Origin: Phycisphaerales bacterium
GTDB lineage: Bacteria; Planctomycetota; Phycisphaerae; Phycisphaerales; UBA1924
Reading direction: 5' to 3'
Assembly (NCBI GenBank): GCA_022072615.1
Contig: JAJVHS010000027.1
Location: 1 to 51,381, forward strand
DNA: 51,381 bases
A model generated the notes under the pieces. It saw nothing but the letters and a program-made list of their open reading frames with translations, did not search any database and had not been told where the DNA came from. This document shows, one piece after another, positions 8,600-17,573 of this stretch; position 1 is the stretch's first letter, and each line of letters starts with the position of its first letter. Both the position numbers and the translations under genes were made by a program.

Positions 8600-9589
8600 A
8601 TGCCTCCCCGCGTCGTCAGCCTCGTTCCCTCCGCGACGGAGATCGTCTGTGCCCTGGGAGCGTCGGAGCTGCTGGTCGGACGGTCCCACGAGTGCGACTA
8701 CCCGCCGCTGGTGGCCGGCTTACCCGTCCTCACCGGGCAGGCGATCACGTCAACCGATCCGGCGGAGATCGACCGGCAGGTGCGCGACCAGCTCGCCACC
8801 GCCAGCTCGCTGTACCGCCTGGATGCGGAGATGCTGGCCCGCCTTCGCCCGGACGTCATCCTGACCCAGGACCTGTGTTCGGTCTGTTCGATTGACCTCG
8901 ACACGGTCCGGAGTATCACGCAGCGATGGTCCTCGCCGCCGACCATCCTCAGCCTGAATCCGGAGTCGATCGAGGACGTGCTCGATCACGTGCTCGAGGT
9001 CGGCCGGGCGATCGAACGCCCGGCGAAGGCGACGTCGCTGGTCACCTCGCTCCGCGAGCGCATGGCGGCGGCGGCCGAGTTCGTCAACCCGTTCGAGGAC
9101 GGGCCCCACGTCGCGTTTCTCGAGTGGACCGACCCGCTGTATGTCGGCGGCCACTGGATCCCGCAGCTCATCGAACGAGCCGGGGGACGCCACCCGCTCA
9201 ATCCGACCACACCCGTCCCTGGGTCGGGCGCCGCGGTCGGTCCCCAGCAGGCGCAGCGCCTGGCGGGCAAGAGCATCCGCGTCCCCGAAGACATACTGGC
9301 GGCCGCCGACCCCGATGGCCTGATCATCGCTCCCTGCGGCGTGGGTCTCGCCCATGCGTGGGAGATGGCGGGGCAGTTGCTGGCGCGGCCCGCAATGGCG
9401 GGGATAAAGGCCGTCCGAACCGGCCGCGTTGCCGTCGTCGACGGCAACCAGATGTTCAGCCGACCGGGACCCCGGCTGGTCGACGCATTCGAGTGGCTGG
9501 TCAGCTGGCTCCAGGAGCGGCCGCACCTGATCCCGGTCACGTTCCCGTGGCGGGCGCTTCGGCGATGGACCCAAACAGATTCCGGTTGA
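8600..9589 (+). CDS. BtuF-like (TroA-fold) cobalamin/metal-chelate binding protein
   Basis: A protein of 329 aa. RVVSLVPSATEIVCALG is the opening of the BtuF/FepB-type periplasmic binding fold, followed by LVGRSHECDYP, LRPDVILTQDLC and AVVDGNQMFSRPGPRL near the end, all typical of the cobalamin-binding subgroup. There is no signal peptide: the first strand of the fold begins at residue 4. No permease or ATPase is adjacent. It may therefore act in the cytoplasm or bind a corrinoid for another purpose; transport is not supported by the context. It is divergent from gspD with about 230 bases between. Confidence 0.8.
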   Translation: MPPRVVSLVPSATEIVCALGASELLVGRSHECDYPPLVAGLPVLTGQAITSTDPAEIDRQVRDQLATASSLYRLDAEMLARLRPDVILTQDLCSVCSIDLDTVRSITQRWSSPPTILSLNPESIEDVLDHVLEVGRAIERPAKATSLVTSLRERMAAAAEFVNPFEDGPHVAFLEWTDPLYVGGHWIPQLIERAGGRHPLNPTTPVPGSGAAVGPQQAQRLAGKSIRVPEDILAAADPDGLIIAPCGVGLAHAWEMAGQLLARPAMAGIKAVRTGRVAVVDGNQMFSRPGPRLVDAFEWLVSWLQERPHLIPVTFPWRALRRWTQTDSG

Positions 9590-9755
9590 GCGGCGAGATT
9601 CTGTGGCTTTCCAGCTGGCTTCCGAGTACATTGCGGCTTCGACGAACTGACCCTTCTGCTCGCGATCCGGCGGGGATGTGCCTCTCACGGCCGTTCACAG
9701 GGCCCCGCTGACCGCTTCTACAGCACCGGCCTTCGCACACACGGAGAATTGCGCC

Positions 9756-10562
9756 ATGCACCAGCGTCCGGGTCACGGTCATGCTGCTTGGTCGTCGCGT
9801 CGCGGGTTCACGCTCATCGAGCTGCTGGTGGTCATTGCCATCATCGCGCTGCTCATCGGCATCCTGCTCCCGGCGCTTGGAAAGGCCCGCAACGCGGCCC
9901 GGGCAGGGGTCTGCCTGTCGAACCAGCGCCAGATCGGCACGGCCCTGATCCTCTACGCCGACGCGAACAAGGAATTCACGCCGCGCGAATGCGGGAGCAG
10001 CGAGGCTCCGGGCAAACCGCTGAACCCGGGGTGGGCGTTTGCGCTGCGGCCGTTCTGCGACCCCAACACGCGCTCGGACCGCGCCGATCTGGGCGTCGCC
10101 GACCGCTACGCGCATGCCAAGTACTACCGCGACCCGGGCCGGCCCAAGGACAAGCACAACATCCATTATGTGAACAACGGGCTGTTCTTTGACAAGCCCG
10201 GGCACATCATCGAGGGCAAGGGCAAGCCCCCCACCCGCTTTCACAAGTACCCGCGCCCGTCGAGCGTGCTCTACATCTCCTGCTTCGCGGACGACCCGAT
10301 GAACATCCAGTCCAACGCGTGGTACGCCCCCAGCAACGACGAGAAAGAGATCGCCATCTACTACGACACGCAGCACGCCTCGCAGATCAGCGACATCGAC
10401 AACGTCGGCAGCTCCCTGCTCAAGCTGCGCATCGCGCCGTGGCGGCACGGCACCGGCGCCAACGCCGTATACCTCGACGGCCACGCCGCGCCCGTCCCGT
10501 GGACCGAGATCATCAAGATTCCGCTCTGGGACGACGGCGACTACCCCACGCCCCCGACCTGA
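9756..10562 (+). CDS. Prepilin-type protein with H-X9-DG motif (copy 1)
   Basis: A protein of 268 aa. The N-terminus has a basic leader, then the type III signal sequence [21 protein letters not shown], where cleavage before Phe and the Glu at +5 are the prepilin peptidase features. The C-terminal part contains [15 protein letters not shown], which fits the H-X9-DG motif of planctomycete pseudopilins. The ATG at 9756 is preceded by GGAGA at 9743; the longer frame upstream has no ribosome site. It is followed 62 bases later by a paralogue and would be processed and assembled by a system such as the nearby GspD/GspE. Confidence 0.9.
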   Translation: MHQRPGHGHAAWSSRRGFTLIELLVVIAIIALLIGILLPALGKARNAARAGVCLSNQRQIGTALILYADANKEFTPRECGSSEAPGKPLNPGWAFALRPFCDPNTRSDRADLGVADRYAHAKYYRDPGRPKDKHNIHYVNNGLFFDKPGHIIEGKGKPPTRFHKYPRPSSVLYISCFADDPMNIQSNAWYAPSNDEKEIAIYYDTQHASQISDIDNVGSSLLKLRIAPWRHGTGANAVYLDGHAAPVPWTEIIKIPLWDDGDYPTPPT

Positions 10563-10624
10563 CCGCGCGACCCGCTCCGTGTTCGGCATCACAGATCCCG
10601 GAAACCAACCCGGAGGTCCGAGCG

Positions 10625-11407
10625 ATGATGACGGTCCACGTTCAACGCGACACCGCGCGCCGCCGTGCGTTCACGCTCATCGAGCTCCTGGTCGTCATCG
10701 CGATCATCGCCCTGCTGATCGGCATCCTGCTGCCGGCGCTGGGAAAGGCCCGCGGCGCCGCCCGCGCGGGCGTCTGCCTGTCCAACCAGCGGCAGATCGG
10801 CATGGCGCTGGTCATGTACGGCGATAACAACCGGGAGTACATCCCCCGGGCCGCCGATTTCATCAACGGCAAGCGCACGCCGGCGTGGGCGTTTGTGCTC
10901 CGGCCCTACTGCGACCCACGCACCCGTTCGGACAGGAACGACGGCGGCATCGCCGACCGCTATGTGCACGCCAGTTACTTCAAGGACCCCGCCCGGCCCA
11001 AGGACAAGCACCAGATCCATTACGTCAACAACGGCCTGCGCTTCAAAGCGCCGGGCGTCCTGGACGACGGCCGAGCCAAGGGCCCGTCGCGGCTCTCGTC
11101 TCTCTACCGGCCGAGCAACACCATCTACATCTCGTGCTTCGCCGACGACCCCAAGAACCTCCAGTCCAACGCCTGGTACACCGCGTCGCACGACGAGTCG
11201 GAGATCGCCGTCTATTACGACACCTGGTGGTCCCACCAGATCGACGGCGTTAAGTTCCAGACGGATTCGACGCGCAAGCAGCGCATCTGCCCGACCCGCC
11301 ACGGCACGACCACCAACGCCGTCTACCTCGACGGCCACGCCGCTCCCATCCGAGCCACCGAGATCGTCAAGGTCGAGCTGTGGGACGACGGCGACTACCC
11401 GCGGTAG
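10625..11407 (+). CDS. Prepilin-type protein with H-X9-DG motif (copy 2)
   Basis: A protein of 260 aa, a clear paralogue of the gene immediately upstream: same leader ([20 protein letters not shown]), same [14 protein letters not shown] segment, same IHYVNNGL and YISCFADDP blocks, and the same [15 protein letters not shown] ending (H-X9-DG). GGAGG at 10612-10616 lies eight bases from the ATG. The two copies differ mainly around residues 60-80 and 175-195. The pair looks like a tandem duplication expressed as an operon, giving two minor or major pseudopilins. Confidence 0.9.
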   Translation: MMTVHVQRDTARRRAFTLIELLVVIAIIALLIGILLPALGKARGAARAGVCLSNQRQIGMALVMYGDNNREYIPRAADFINGKRTPAWAFVLRPYCDPRTRSDRNDGGIADRYVHASYFKDPARPKDKHQIHYVNNGLRFKAPGVLDDGRAKGPSRLSSLYRPSNTIYISCFADDPKNLQSNAWYTASHDESEIAVYYDTWWSHQIDGVKFQTDSTRKQRICPTRHGTTTNAVYLDGHAAPIRATEIVKVELWDDGDYPR

Positions 11408-12148
11408 CCGTTCGGCCCCTCCGTCGATTGTCGCGGTTCCCCGATTCAGATATGTGTGCGCTTACATTCCGCCCGACATCATCATCACGGCGCAACCGGG
11501 CGAACTCCTCACAACAATACAAGAAACCGCAAGGTCGGCGATTGCGAAGAGTGTGCTGTACACGATTGATCCGGCGGCAGACGGGTCAACACACGCAAGG
11601 AACATACTGATGTCCGTGCCCCGAAGGCCGCTGACAGCGCAGCGGCTCGCCGAAGTCTCCGATGCGCTGCTGCTCGCATCACAACAGCACCCAGGCCCGC
11701 CCGGCCAACCGCGCAAGCAACCGCCCGGAGCACCGAGCACGCGGCACCCGCTGGAGCACGAGAGAGGTCTCCGCAGGACTGGACCCCTGCAGGGATGCGC
11801 GGACCACGAGATCGAGCAGGCGCTCGCGTTCCTCAGGCGCCTCGGGTTTATCGGGCCCGCGCAGCGATTCGTTACCTGAAAGAAGGAGCAGACTCCCCCG
11901 CGCCGCGCCCGGGTCCATCGAAGGACCGTCCGGGCGCACCGCCGAGCCGACCGCTTCCCCCGTTCCCCGCACCCCAGCGTCGGCCGGCGGTCTGAAATCC
12001 CACGAGAGCAGCGAAGGACTCGCGAACACTCTCCTGCGTTCACGCCACGCGTCGCGACCGTCGCTTCTCTTTCAAGGACTCCCCCGCTCGTTCTTTGCCT
12101 TCCGTGGCCCACCGTTGGCCGGGGCGCGAGAACGAGAGGGGGAGTTTT
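11408..12148. other. 740-base region without a confident gene
   Basis: Open frames occur on both strands but none resembles a known family and they overlap each other out of frame. The first 200 bases are less GC-rich than the flanks. The best candidate (11610-11879) is listed separately with low confidence. No terminator or RNA structure was recognised. Confidence 0.4.
11610..11879 (+). CDS. Doubtful small ORF
   Basis: A frame of 89 codons with an AAGGAA ribosome site six to seven bases before its ATG. The product begins MSVPRRPLTAQRLAEVSDALL, has a Pro/Gln-rich middle and ends DHEIEQALAFLRRLGFIGP. No family is recognised. Competing frames on the minus strand have similar GC-rich third positions, so coding status is uncertain. 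Confidence 0.22.
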   Translation: MSVPRRPLTAQRLAEVSDALLLASQQHPGPPGQPRKQPPGAPSTRHPLEHERGLRRTGPLQGCADHEIEQALAFLRRLGFIGPAQRFVT

Positions 12149-12655
12149 TCATCTCGATCGCTGGTCCGCCACCAACCTCTCCCTCGCCTCCACCGCCATC
12201 TGGTCGCAGCGCTCGTTCTCGGGGTGATCGTTGTGGCCCTTGATCCAGTGGAAACGGATCTCGTGCTTCTTCTTGAGCTCGTCGAGCTGCTCCCACAGGT
12301 CCTGGTTCTTGACCGGCTTCTTGTCGGCCGTGCGCCAGCCCCGCTTCTTCCAGCTCTCCATCCACTCGCGCAGGCCGTTGAGCACGTATTGAGAATCCGA
12401 GTAGAGGTCCACCGACGAGGGCTTCGACAGCGCCCCGAGCCCCTCGATCACCGCCTGGAGCTCCATCTTGTTGTTGGTCGTGAGCAGTTCGGCCCCGCTG
12501 GCCTCGCGGCGCTTGCCCGTCGACGGGTGAATCAGCACGTACGCCCACCCGCCCGGGCCCGGGTTGCCCGAGCACGCGCCGTCGGTGTGCAGCTCAACCA
12601 CGGGCCGCGCCTGTCCGACACCCGCATCCATGCTCGCCGCGCCCTCGCTCTCCAT
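12149..12655 (-). CDS. rnhA: Ribonuclease HI
   Basis: A protein of 168 aa with all the catalytic residues of RNase HI: D25 in TDGACSGNPGPGGW, E65 in NNKMELQAV, D87 in YSDSQYV, H141 in KGHNDHPENERCD and D151. The segment GWRTADKKPVKNQDLW matches the basic handle region of the E. coli-type enzyme. It degrades the RNA strand of RNA-DNA hybrids. About 20 extra residues precede the fold, and an internal Met at residue 9 could be the start. It lies 53 bases downstream of the glycogen synthase gene on the same strand. Confidence 0.96.
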   Translation of the reverse strand: MESEGAASMDAGVGQARPVVELHTDGACSGNPGPGGWAYVLIHPSTGKRREASGAELLTTNNKMELQAVIEGLGALSKPSSVDLYSDSQYVLNGLREWMESWKKRGWRTADKKPVKNQDLWEQLDELKKKHEIRFHWIKGHNDHPENERCDQMAVEARERLVADQRSR

Positions 12656-12708
12656 GCTCGGCCCTCTGTGCCCTTGAATGCTCGCTGCCTCGATGCCTCG
12701 ATGCCTTC

Positions 12709-14610
12709 CTACTCAATCTCCTTCACCGCCCGTTCGATCGCCAGGTCGTGCGCCCGGTGGTACGCCGCCGCGAGCCGCGACCAGTCGAACTCCCACGACC
12801 GCTTGTCGACCTCGTTGCGCAGCGCGATCCGCTGACGGCGGTCGAGCTTGCAGAACGCCAGCAGCCGCGAGCACAGGTCCGCCGCGGCATCCCAGTAGCT
12901 CCGCCGCCGCCGCGGCAGCACCGTCAATCCCCACTGGTCGTGATCCGGGTGCTGCTCCTGGACGTAACGGCCGAATCCGGCAAGGTCGCTGGTCACCGCC
13001 GGGATGCCCATCGCCACGCACTCGAGCGGGGTGTACCCCCACGGCTCGTAGGCGCTGGGGAACACGCCCAGGTGGCAGCCGCGCACGAACTGGTCGTACT
13101 CGATGCCCCACAGCCGGTTGGTCGGCGTGATGAAATCCGGGTGGTAGACGATCTTGACCGGGTCGTCCTTGGTGTTGTACAGCCCGAGCTGGCGGATCTG
13201 GTTGAGCACCGGATCGTTCTGATCGTCTTCGAGGATGTGCGTCACCACCATCGGCAGGCAGTGCTGCTTGAGCGCCTGCTGCGCCCGGCGGTACCGCAGC
13301 ATCCAGTACTCGTCCACGAGGTCGTCGAGCTTGAGCTTCCCGCCCGACGCCGCACGCCAGAACAGGTGCTCCATCACGCCGGTCGTGATCTGCTCGCACA
13401 CCTCCTCCAGCTCGTTGAGCACGCCGCGCTTCTCCATCGCGAGCGGGTTGATGCTCTTGGTCGCCCGTCGGCTCACGATGAAGAACACGACCGTCTTGTT
13501 AAGCTTCGCAGCTTTCAGTTCCGCGTTGAGCCGCGCCATCGCCTCCAGGCACAGGTCAAAGCCCTTGTTCCGCGGCTCGTACCGGCCGCTGGTGAAGAAG
13601 TAGAGCGTGTTCTCGAGGTCGAAGGAGTAGCTGGGGAAGAAGTACCCGGACGTGAAGCGGTGGATCGCCTGCTTGAACTCGCCGTGGAAGCGCTGCTGGT
13701 TGTGCACCTTGTTGTAGTGCGCAACGTTGAGGCCGTTGGGCGTCACGACGTCCACCGGGCGGCCGAGCAGGTGCGTGCACTCCTCGGCGGTGATCGACGA
13801 GACGGTCGTGAAGACGTGCGACCCGTGCGCGCACGCCCGTTCGATCGCGTGCTGCGTCCGGACGTTGTACTGCGACGCCGAACTGGCCTGGTCCACCCAC
13901 GGGAGCCAGTCGTAGAACCCGTCCTCGTTGCTGGCCATGTAGCGGCCCAGCAGCGTCGCGTGCGTCGTGAACAGCGTCGCCACCGCGAGCTTCTCATGGC
14001 GGATCATCGGGATCGCGAGCCCGCCCATCCATTCGTGGAAGTGCGCCACGATCAGGCGCGCCGCGCCCTTGTTCCGACCCGGCACCATCGACCGCTCGCG
14101 GCTCAGCACCTCCACCAGCCGCCGGCTCGCCTCGGCGAACGTGATCACGCCGTCGATCAGGCCGTCGTTGCCCGGTGACTCGATCCCGTGGTCCTGCCAC
14201 AGCCGGTACTTGATGTCGCCGAGCTTGTCCCGCAGCGCCGCGTGCTCGATCAGCATCACCCGCGGCCGGCCGGGGATGAGCCAGCGGCCGTGATGAACGT
14301 TCAGCCCGTGCTGATCCTTGAGGAGCGTCAGCGCCCGGCCGACCCATCCGGCCGCTCGCGTCGGCTCGAATTCCAGGTCCGCCCGGGATGCTTCGTACGG
14401 CCCGACGGCGACGTAGCGGTCGCCCCAGCGCTCGACCATCTCCGGCGCCTTGGACCGGATGACCTGGTAGATGCCGCCGACCTGGTTGCAGACCTCCCAC
14501 GCGAACTCGAGCACCAGCCCGGGGCCGGTCGACCTGGTCCCGGTGGATGTCTCCGACGATTCCTCATCGCCGCCGCCATCCACCTGCTGCGTCATCGGGT
14601 CCGTCGTCAT
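12709..14610 (-). CDS. Eukaryotic-type glycogen synthase (GT3 family)
   Basis: A protein of 633 aa. FAWEVCNQVGGIYQVIRSKA corresponds to the N-terminal donor-binding loop of eukaryotic glycogen synthases (GYS/Gsy), not to the KVGGL motif of bacterial GlgA. Further matches are HFHEWMGG, FTTHATLLGRY, VFTTVSSITAEE, VTPNGLNV and the E-X7-E catalytic pair in EPWGYTPLE (E522 and E530). GT3 enzymes transfer glucose from UDP-glucose to glycogen. The length is close to yeast and animal enzymes (about 700) but without the C-terminal phospho-regulatory tail. It is divergent from dtd by 90 bases and upstream of rnhA. Confidence 0.9.
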   Translation of the reverse strand: MTTDPMTQQVDGGGDEESSETSTGTRSTGPGLVLEFAWEVCNQVGGIYQVIRSKAPEMVERWGDRYVAVGPYEASRADLEFEPTRAAGWVGRALTLLKDQHGLNVHHGRWLIPGRPRVMLIEHAALRDKLGDIKYRLWQDHGIESPGNDGLIDGVITFAEASRRLVEVLSRERSMVPGRNKGAARLIVAHFHEWMGGLAIPMIRHEKLAVATLFTTHATLLGRYMASNEDGFYDWLPWVDQASSASQYNVRTQHAIERACAHGSHVFTTVSSITAEECTHLLGRPVDVVTPNGLNVAHYNKVHNQQRFHGEFKQAIHRFTSGYFFPSYSFDLENTLYFFTSGRYEPRNKGFDLCLEAMARLNAELKAAKLNKTVVFFIVSRRATKSINPLAMEKRGVLNELEEVCEQITTGVMEHLFWRAASGGKLKLDDLVDEYWMLRYRRAQQALKQHCLPMVVTHILEDDQNDPVLNQIRQLGLYNTKDDPVKIVYHPDFITPTNRLWGIEYDQFVRGCHLGVFPSAYEPWGYTPLECVAMGIPAVTSDLAGFGRYVQEQHPDHDQWGLTVLPRRRRSYWDAAADLCSRLLAFCKLDRRQRIALRNEVDKRSWEFDWSRLAAAYHRAHDLAIERAVKEIE

Positions 14611-14700
14611 GAATGCTCACCGCGCTCGCCCCGTCCCGCCCAGACGGGAGCAAAGAGCATACGGTCCTCTGCCGCCGTCGGCCCGGAGCCACTCTGAACC

Positions 14701-15144
14701 ATGCGACTGGTCGTGCAGCGAGTCTCCTCCGCCTCCGTCACGGTCGACGGTCAGACCCGAGCCTCCATCGGGACCGGCCTCTTGGTGCTGGTCGGCTTCG
14801 TCGACGGCGATGTCCCCGCCATGGTCGACTGGTCCGCCGAGAAGCTCTCGACGCTCCGCATCTTCCCCGATGAGCAGGGCAAGATGAACCTGTCGGTCGC
14901 CGACGTCGCGGGGGGCATCCTGCTGGTGCCGAACTTCACGCTCGCCGGCGACGCCTCCAAGGGCCGTCGCCCGAGCTTCGACAAGGCCATGCCGCCGGCC
15001 GAGGCGTCGACCCACTTTGACCGGCTGTGCGAACTCGTCGCGGCTCGCGGAATCGTGACGCAGCGCGGCGTGTTCCGCGAGCACATGCACGTCGCGCTCG
15101 TCAACGACGGCCCGGTGACGATCGTGATCGACGCGCCGGCCTGA
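14701..15144 (+). CDS. dtd: D-aminoacyl-tRNA deacylase
   Basis: A protein of 147 aa, the standard DTD length. It starts MRLVVQRVSSASVTVDG, has the LLVLVGF strand and the KGRRPSFDKAM segment, and carries NDGPVTI, the C-terminal N-x-G-P-V/F-T motif that lines the active site. The other signature, normally SQ-x-T, reads VPNFTL here, so Ser-Gln is replaced by Pro-Asn. GGAGCC precedes the ATG. DTD removes D-amino acids (and glycine) mischarged on tRNA. It is expressed divergently from the glycogen synthase. Confidence 0.95.
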   Translation: MRLVVQRVSSASVTVDGQTRASIGTGLLVLVGFVDGDVPAMVDWSAEKLSTLRIFPDEQGKMNLSVADVAGGILLVPNFTLAGDASKGRRPSFDKAMPPAEASTHFDRLCELVAARGIVTQRGVFREHMHVALVNDGPVTIVIDAPA

Positions 15145-15382
15145 TTGCGCCGCCGCATCGCGGCACCGGCTCATCCGGGCACCGCCTGCCGCACCCTCCC
15201 ATCCCGCACAGGCCTCCCAAACCCTCGCGGGCGTCGTGCGCGGCGCACACCGACCTCGAGCGAATTTCCGAGGTTGCATCCCGGTCGATCGAATTCGACA
15301 TTCCTGGTGCGTACTCGAGAACACCGCAGCGGCCACGGATGGCCGCCCGGAGGATGACCGAGCAACGCACCAGGAAAGCAAC

Positions 15383-16096
15383 ATGAAGACTGGCATCATC
15401 ACCGCCGCTGTTCTCACCGCTGTTTCGGCTTCGGTCGCTTCCGCCGACCTCGTCAACGTCAAGTTCATCGGCACGGGCAAGGGCACCAACGTCAAGATGA
15501 CCTACGGCGCCAAGACCCAGGACGTCTTCGCCGGCCAGCTCATCCACCAGCTCTCGAACGCGACCGCTCCCTTCGACGTCCTCAACGGCACCAAGATCAC
15601 CTTCTGCACCGACATGCTCCAGTACGTGTCGAAGAACACGACCCAGTACGAGTTCGTCGACGTGCCCGCGATGCCCGGGGCCGCCCCGATGGGCGTCGAG
15701 AAGGCCGCCGCGATCCACGACATCTTCGACGGCGCCGCGGGTGTTCAGCTCACCGGCACCGTCTCCAACGACTACGCCGCTGCGTTCCAGCTCGCCGTGT
15801 GGGAGATCATCGCCGACTACAACCCCACCATGAGCTTCAACGGCGTCAACATCACCGGCGGTGTCTTCAAGGCCACCAAGACCAACGGGTCGTCGCTCTC
15901 GAACGGTGTCCTCAACGCCTTCAACACGATCATGGGCTACATCGGCCAGGTCCACAGCCACGACGCCCAGATTCTCGGCATCACCAGCGGTTCGGCCCAG
16001 GATCAGCTCGTCGAGGGCCGGTCGGTCCCCGCTCCGGGCGCCGCCCTGCTGGCCTCGATGGGCTTGGGCCTGATCGCCCGCCGCCGTGCCCGCTGA
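15383..16096 (+). CDS. Exported protein with thioester-like Cys/Gln pair and PEP-CTERM-like tail
   Basis: A protein of 237 aa from the ATG at 15383 (AGGAAA upstream). Residues 1-21 are a signal peptide ending ASA-D. The tail VPAPGAALLASMGLGLIARRRAR is the short motif, transmembrane segment and Arg cluster of PEP-CTERM/exosortase-sorted proteins in this group. The middle contains ITFCTDM (C75) and AAFQLAVWEI (Q136), the arrangement seen in thioester domains, where Cys and Gln form an internal thioester that can bind surfaces covalently. Whether the bond forms is inference. A strong terminator follows at 16149. Confidence 0.75.
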   Translation: MKTGIITAAVLTAVSASVASADLVNVKFIGTGKGTNVKMTYGAKTQDVFAGQLIHQLSNATAPFDVLNGTKITFCTDMLQYVSKNTTQYEFVDVPAMPGAAPMGVEKAAAIHDIFDGAAGVQLTGTVSNDYAAAFQLAVWEIIADYNPTMSFNGVNITGGVFKATKTNGSSLSNGVLNAFNTIMGYIGQVHSHDAQILGITSGSAQDQLVEGRSVPAPGAALLASMGLGLIARRRAR

Positions 16097-16148
16097 TCCC
16101 CACTCCGCCTGATCTCCAAAGTTGCGATGCTCCGATGACACTCCGATC

Positions 16149-16185
16149 CGGCCGCCCCTTGCTCGGGGGCGGCCGCGGTCGTTTT
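16149..16185 (+). terminator. Terminator after the exported protein gene
   Basis: CGGCCGCCCC (16149-16158) pairs with GGGGCGGCCG (16166-16175), then CGGTCGTTTT. It separates the exported-protein gene from the small membrane protein gene. Confidence 0.7.
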
Positions 16186-16233
16186 GAGCGCGCCGCGACA
16201 TTCATCTATTATGATGCGGTGAAACTCGTGGGG

Positions 16234-16467
16234 ATGACCTCGCACAACAACGCCGGCCCGACCGGACCAGGATCTTTGATCGCCGGCGTCCTCGCCGTGC
16301 TCCTCATCCTCCCCTTCCTGATTCTGGGATTGGTCGCCGCCGTCGCCATCGGCGCCGCGGCGGTTGTCGCCGGGCTCGTCCTCTCGGCCGTGAGCCGCAT
16401 CCGGGCGTACGTCGCACGCTCGTCGAACGAAGGGCGCCGCAACGTCCGCGTGATCCGGCGGGAATAA
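16234..16467 (+). CDS. Small membrane protein, hypothetical
   Basis: A protein of 77 aa. After a short polar start (MTSHNNAGPTGPG) comes a long hydrophobic run from about residue 14 to 50 (AGVLAVLLILPFLILGLVAA, then a small Ala/Val-rich second segment), enough for one or two membrane spans, and a basic C-terminus (RRNVRVIRRE) that should face the cytoplasm. A GTG two codons earlier is an alternative start. No family is recognised. It converges on the aminotransferase gene with 50 bases between stops. Confidence 0.5.
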   Translation: MTSHNNAGPTGPGSLIAGVLAVLLILPFLILGLVAAVAIGAAAVVAGLVLSAVSRIRAYVARSSNEGRRNVRVIRRE

Positions 16468-16517
16468 CGACATCCGGTTCGGCGTGCCGGAAACCGTCCG
16501 CCGACGTCACGCCAGGC

Positions 16518-17444
16518 TCAGCTCCCGGCCGCGAGCAGCGCCTGATTCCAGGCTCCCGTCATCTGCCGCCCGATCTCCCCGACCGCGCCCTTGCCGATCA
16601 TGTGACCCTCGACCCGCACGACGGGCAGCACCCCCCAGCTGCTGTTGGTGAGAAGCACCTCGTCGGACGCGAGCACATCCTCGATCGTCACCAGGCGCCG
16701 CTCGACCGCCATGCGCCGCGACCCCAGCCATTCCAGCGCCCACTCCCGCGTCACCCCCGGCAGCACCGGGCTGGGAACCGCGACGCCGCCACCGGTCGGC
16801 TCTTCGCCGCGAGCCATGGGGGTCAGAGCCCTTCCCTTGGAAATGAGGATCGCGTTGCTCACGCACCCGCCCGCGAGGTGATTGGTGACCTGGAACACCA
16901 GCGCCTCGGCCGCCCCCTTGCCGGCGGCGGCTCGGAGCTCGCGCAGCCGCGGCCAGTAATTGAGCGTCTTGTGCCCGCAGAACGGATCGAGCGGGTTTGC
17001 CTTCCAGTCCGCCAGCACCACCATCACGCCGCTGGTGAACATCGCGTCCGGGTACTCCGTCGCCGGCTGCGCCACGATCATCAGCGTCGGATGCACCTCG
17101 CGGCCCGGTCCGTCGGCCGCCGCTCGCGAGAGCAGATTCAGATCGCCCCCGCTGATCGTGAGCCGCACACGAACCTTGGAGAGGTTCTCGCGTTCGACCG
17201 TGCGGAGGACGGCATCGGCAAGATCCGCGAGCCGCAGCGTCGACACTAAACCGAGCTCGGTCGCCGATCCGGCGAGCCGCTCAAGGTGCTCTTCCAGGTG
17301 CAGCACCCACGGAGACCCTCCGCCGTCGACACCGCCGGTCATGGTTTCGAACAGCCCGACGCCGTGCTGAAACCCCGCATCGAACGCGGAGATCCGAGCG
17401 TCCGCCGCCTCCACCATGCTGCCGTCAAGAAAGACCGTCGCCAT
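16518..17444 (-). CDS. Class IV (branched-chain-type) PLP aminotransferase / ADC lyase family
   Basis: A protein of 308 aa. SAFDAGFQHGVGLFETM is the N-terminal fold-type IV signature. The PLP lysine is K159 in GHKTLNYWPRLREL, followed by EALVFQVTNHLAGGCVSNAIL, the E-x-x-x-x-x-x-x-x-x-G-x-x-SN phosphate-binding region. The family includes IlvE, PabC (4-amino-4-deoxychorismate lyase) and D-amino acid aminotransferase; the sequence alone does not separate them, and no folate or branched-chain genes are adjacent. It stands alone between two convergent or divergent exported-protein genes. Confidence 0.85.
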   Translation of the reverse strand: MATVFLDGSMVEAADARISAFDAGFQHGVGLFETMTGGVDGGGSPWVLHLEEHLERLAGSATELGLVSTLRLADLADAVLRTVERENLSKVRVRLTISGGDLNLLSRAAADGPGREVHPTLMIVAQPATEYPDAMFTSGVMVVLADWKANPLDPFCGHKTLNYWPRLRELRAAAGKGAAEALVFQVTNHLAGGCVSNAILISKGRALTPMARGEEPTGGGVAVPSPVLPGVTREWALEWLGSRRMAVERRLVTIEDVLASDEVLLTNSSWGVLPVVRVEGHMIGKGAVGEIGRQMTGAWNQALLAAGS

Positions 17445-17502
17445 GCACGACCCTACGCCGCCCGGGACAACCGGTCCTTCTCATGGAAGCGACACCTCGC
17501 AC

Positions 17503-17541
17503 AAAAAGCACGGAGCCCGGCTTGGTCGGCCGGGCTCGGTG
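17503..17541 (-). terminator. Terminator after the HAF-repeat gene
   Basis: On the minus strand GAGCCCGGC (17537-17529) pairs with GCCGGGCTC (17521-17513), extended by an imperfect CAC/GTG, and is followed by CTTTTTGTG. Confidence 0.75.
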
Positions 17542-17573
17542 CGGATCGTGAACAGAGGAGGAGCCGCGGGTGC

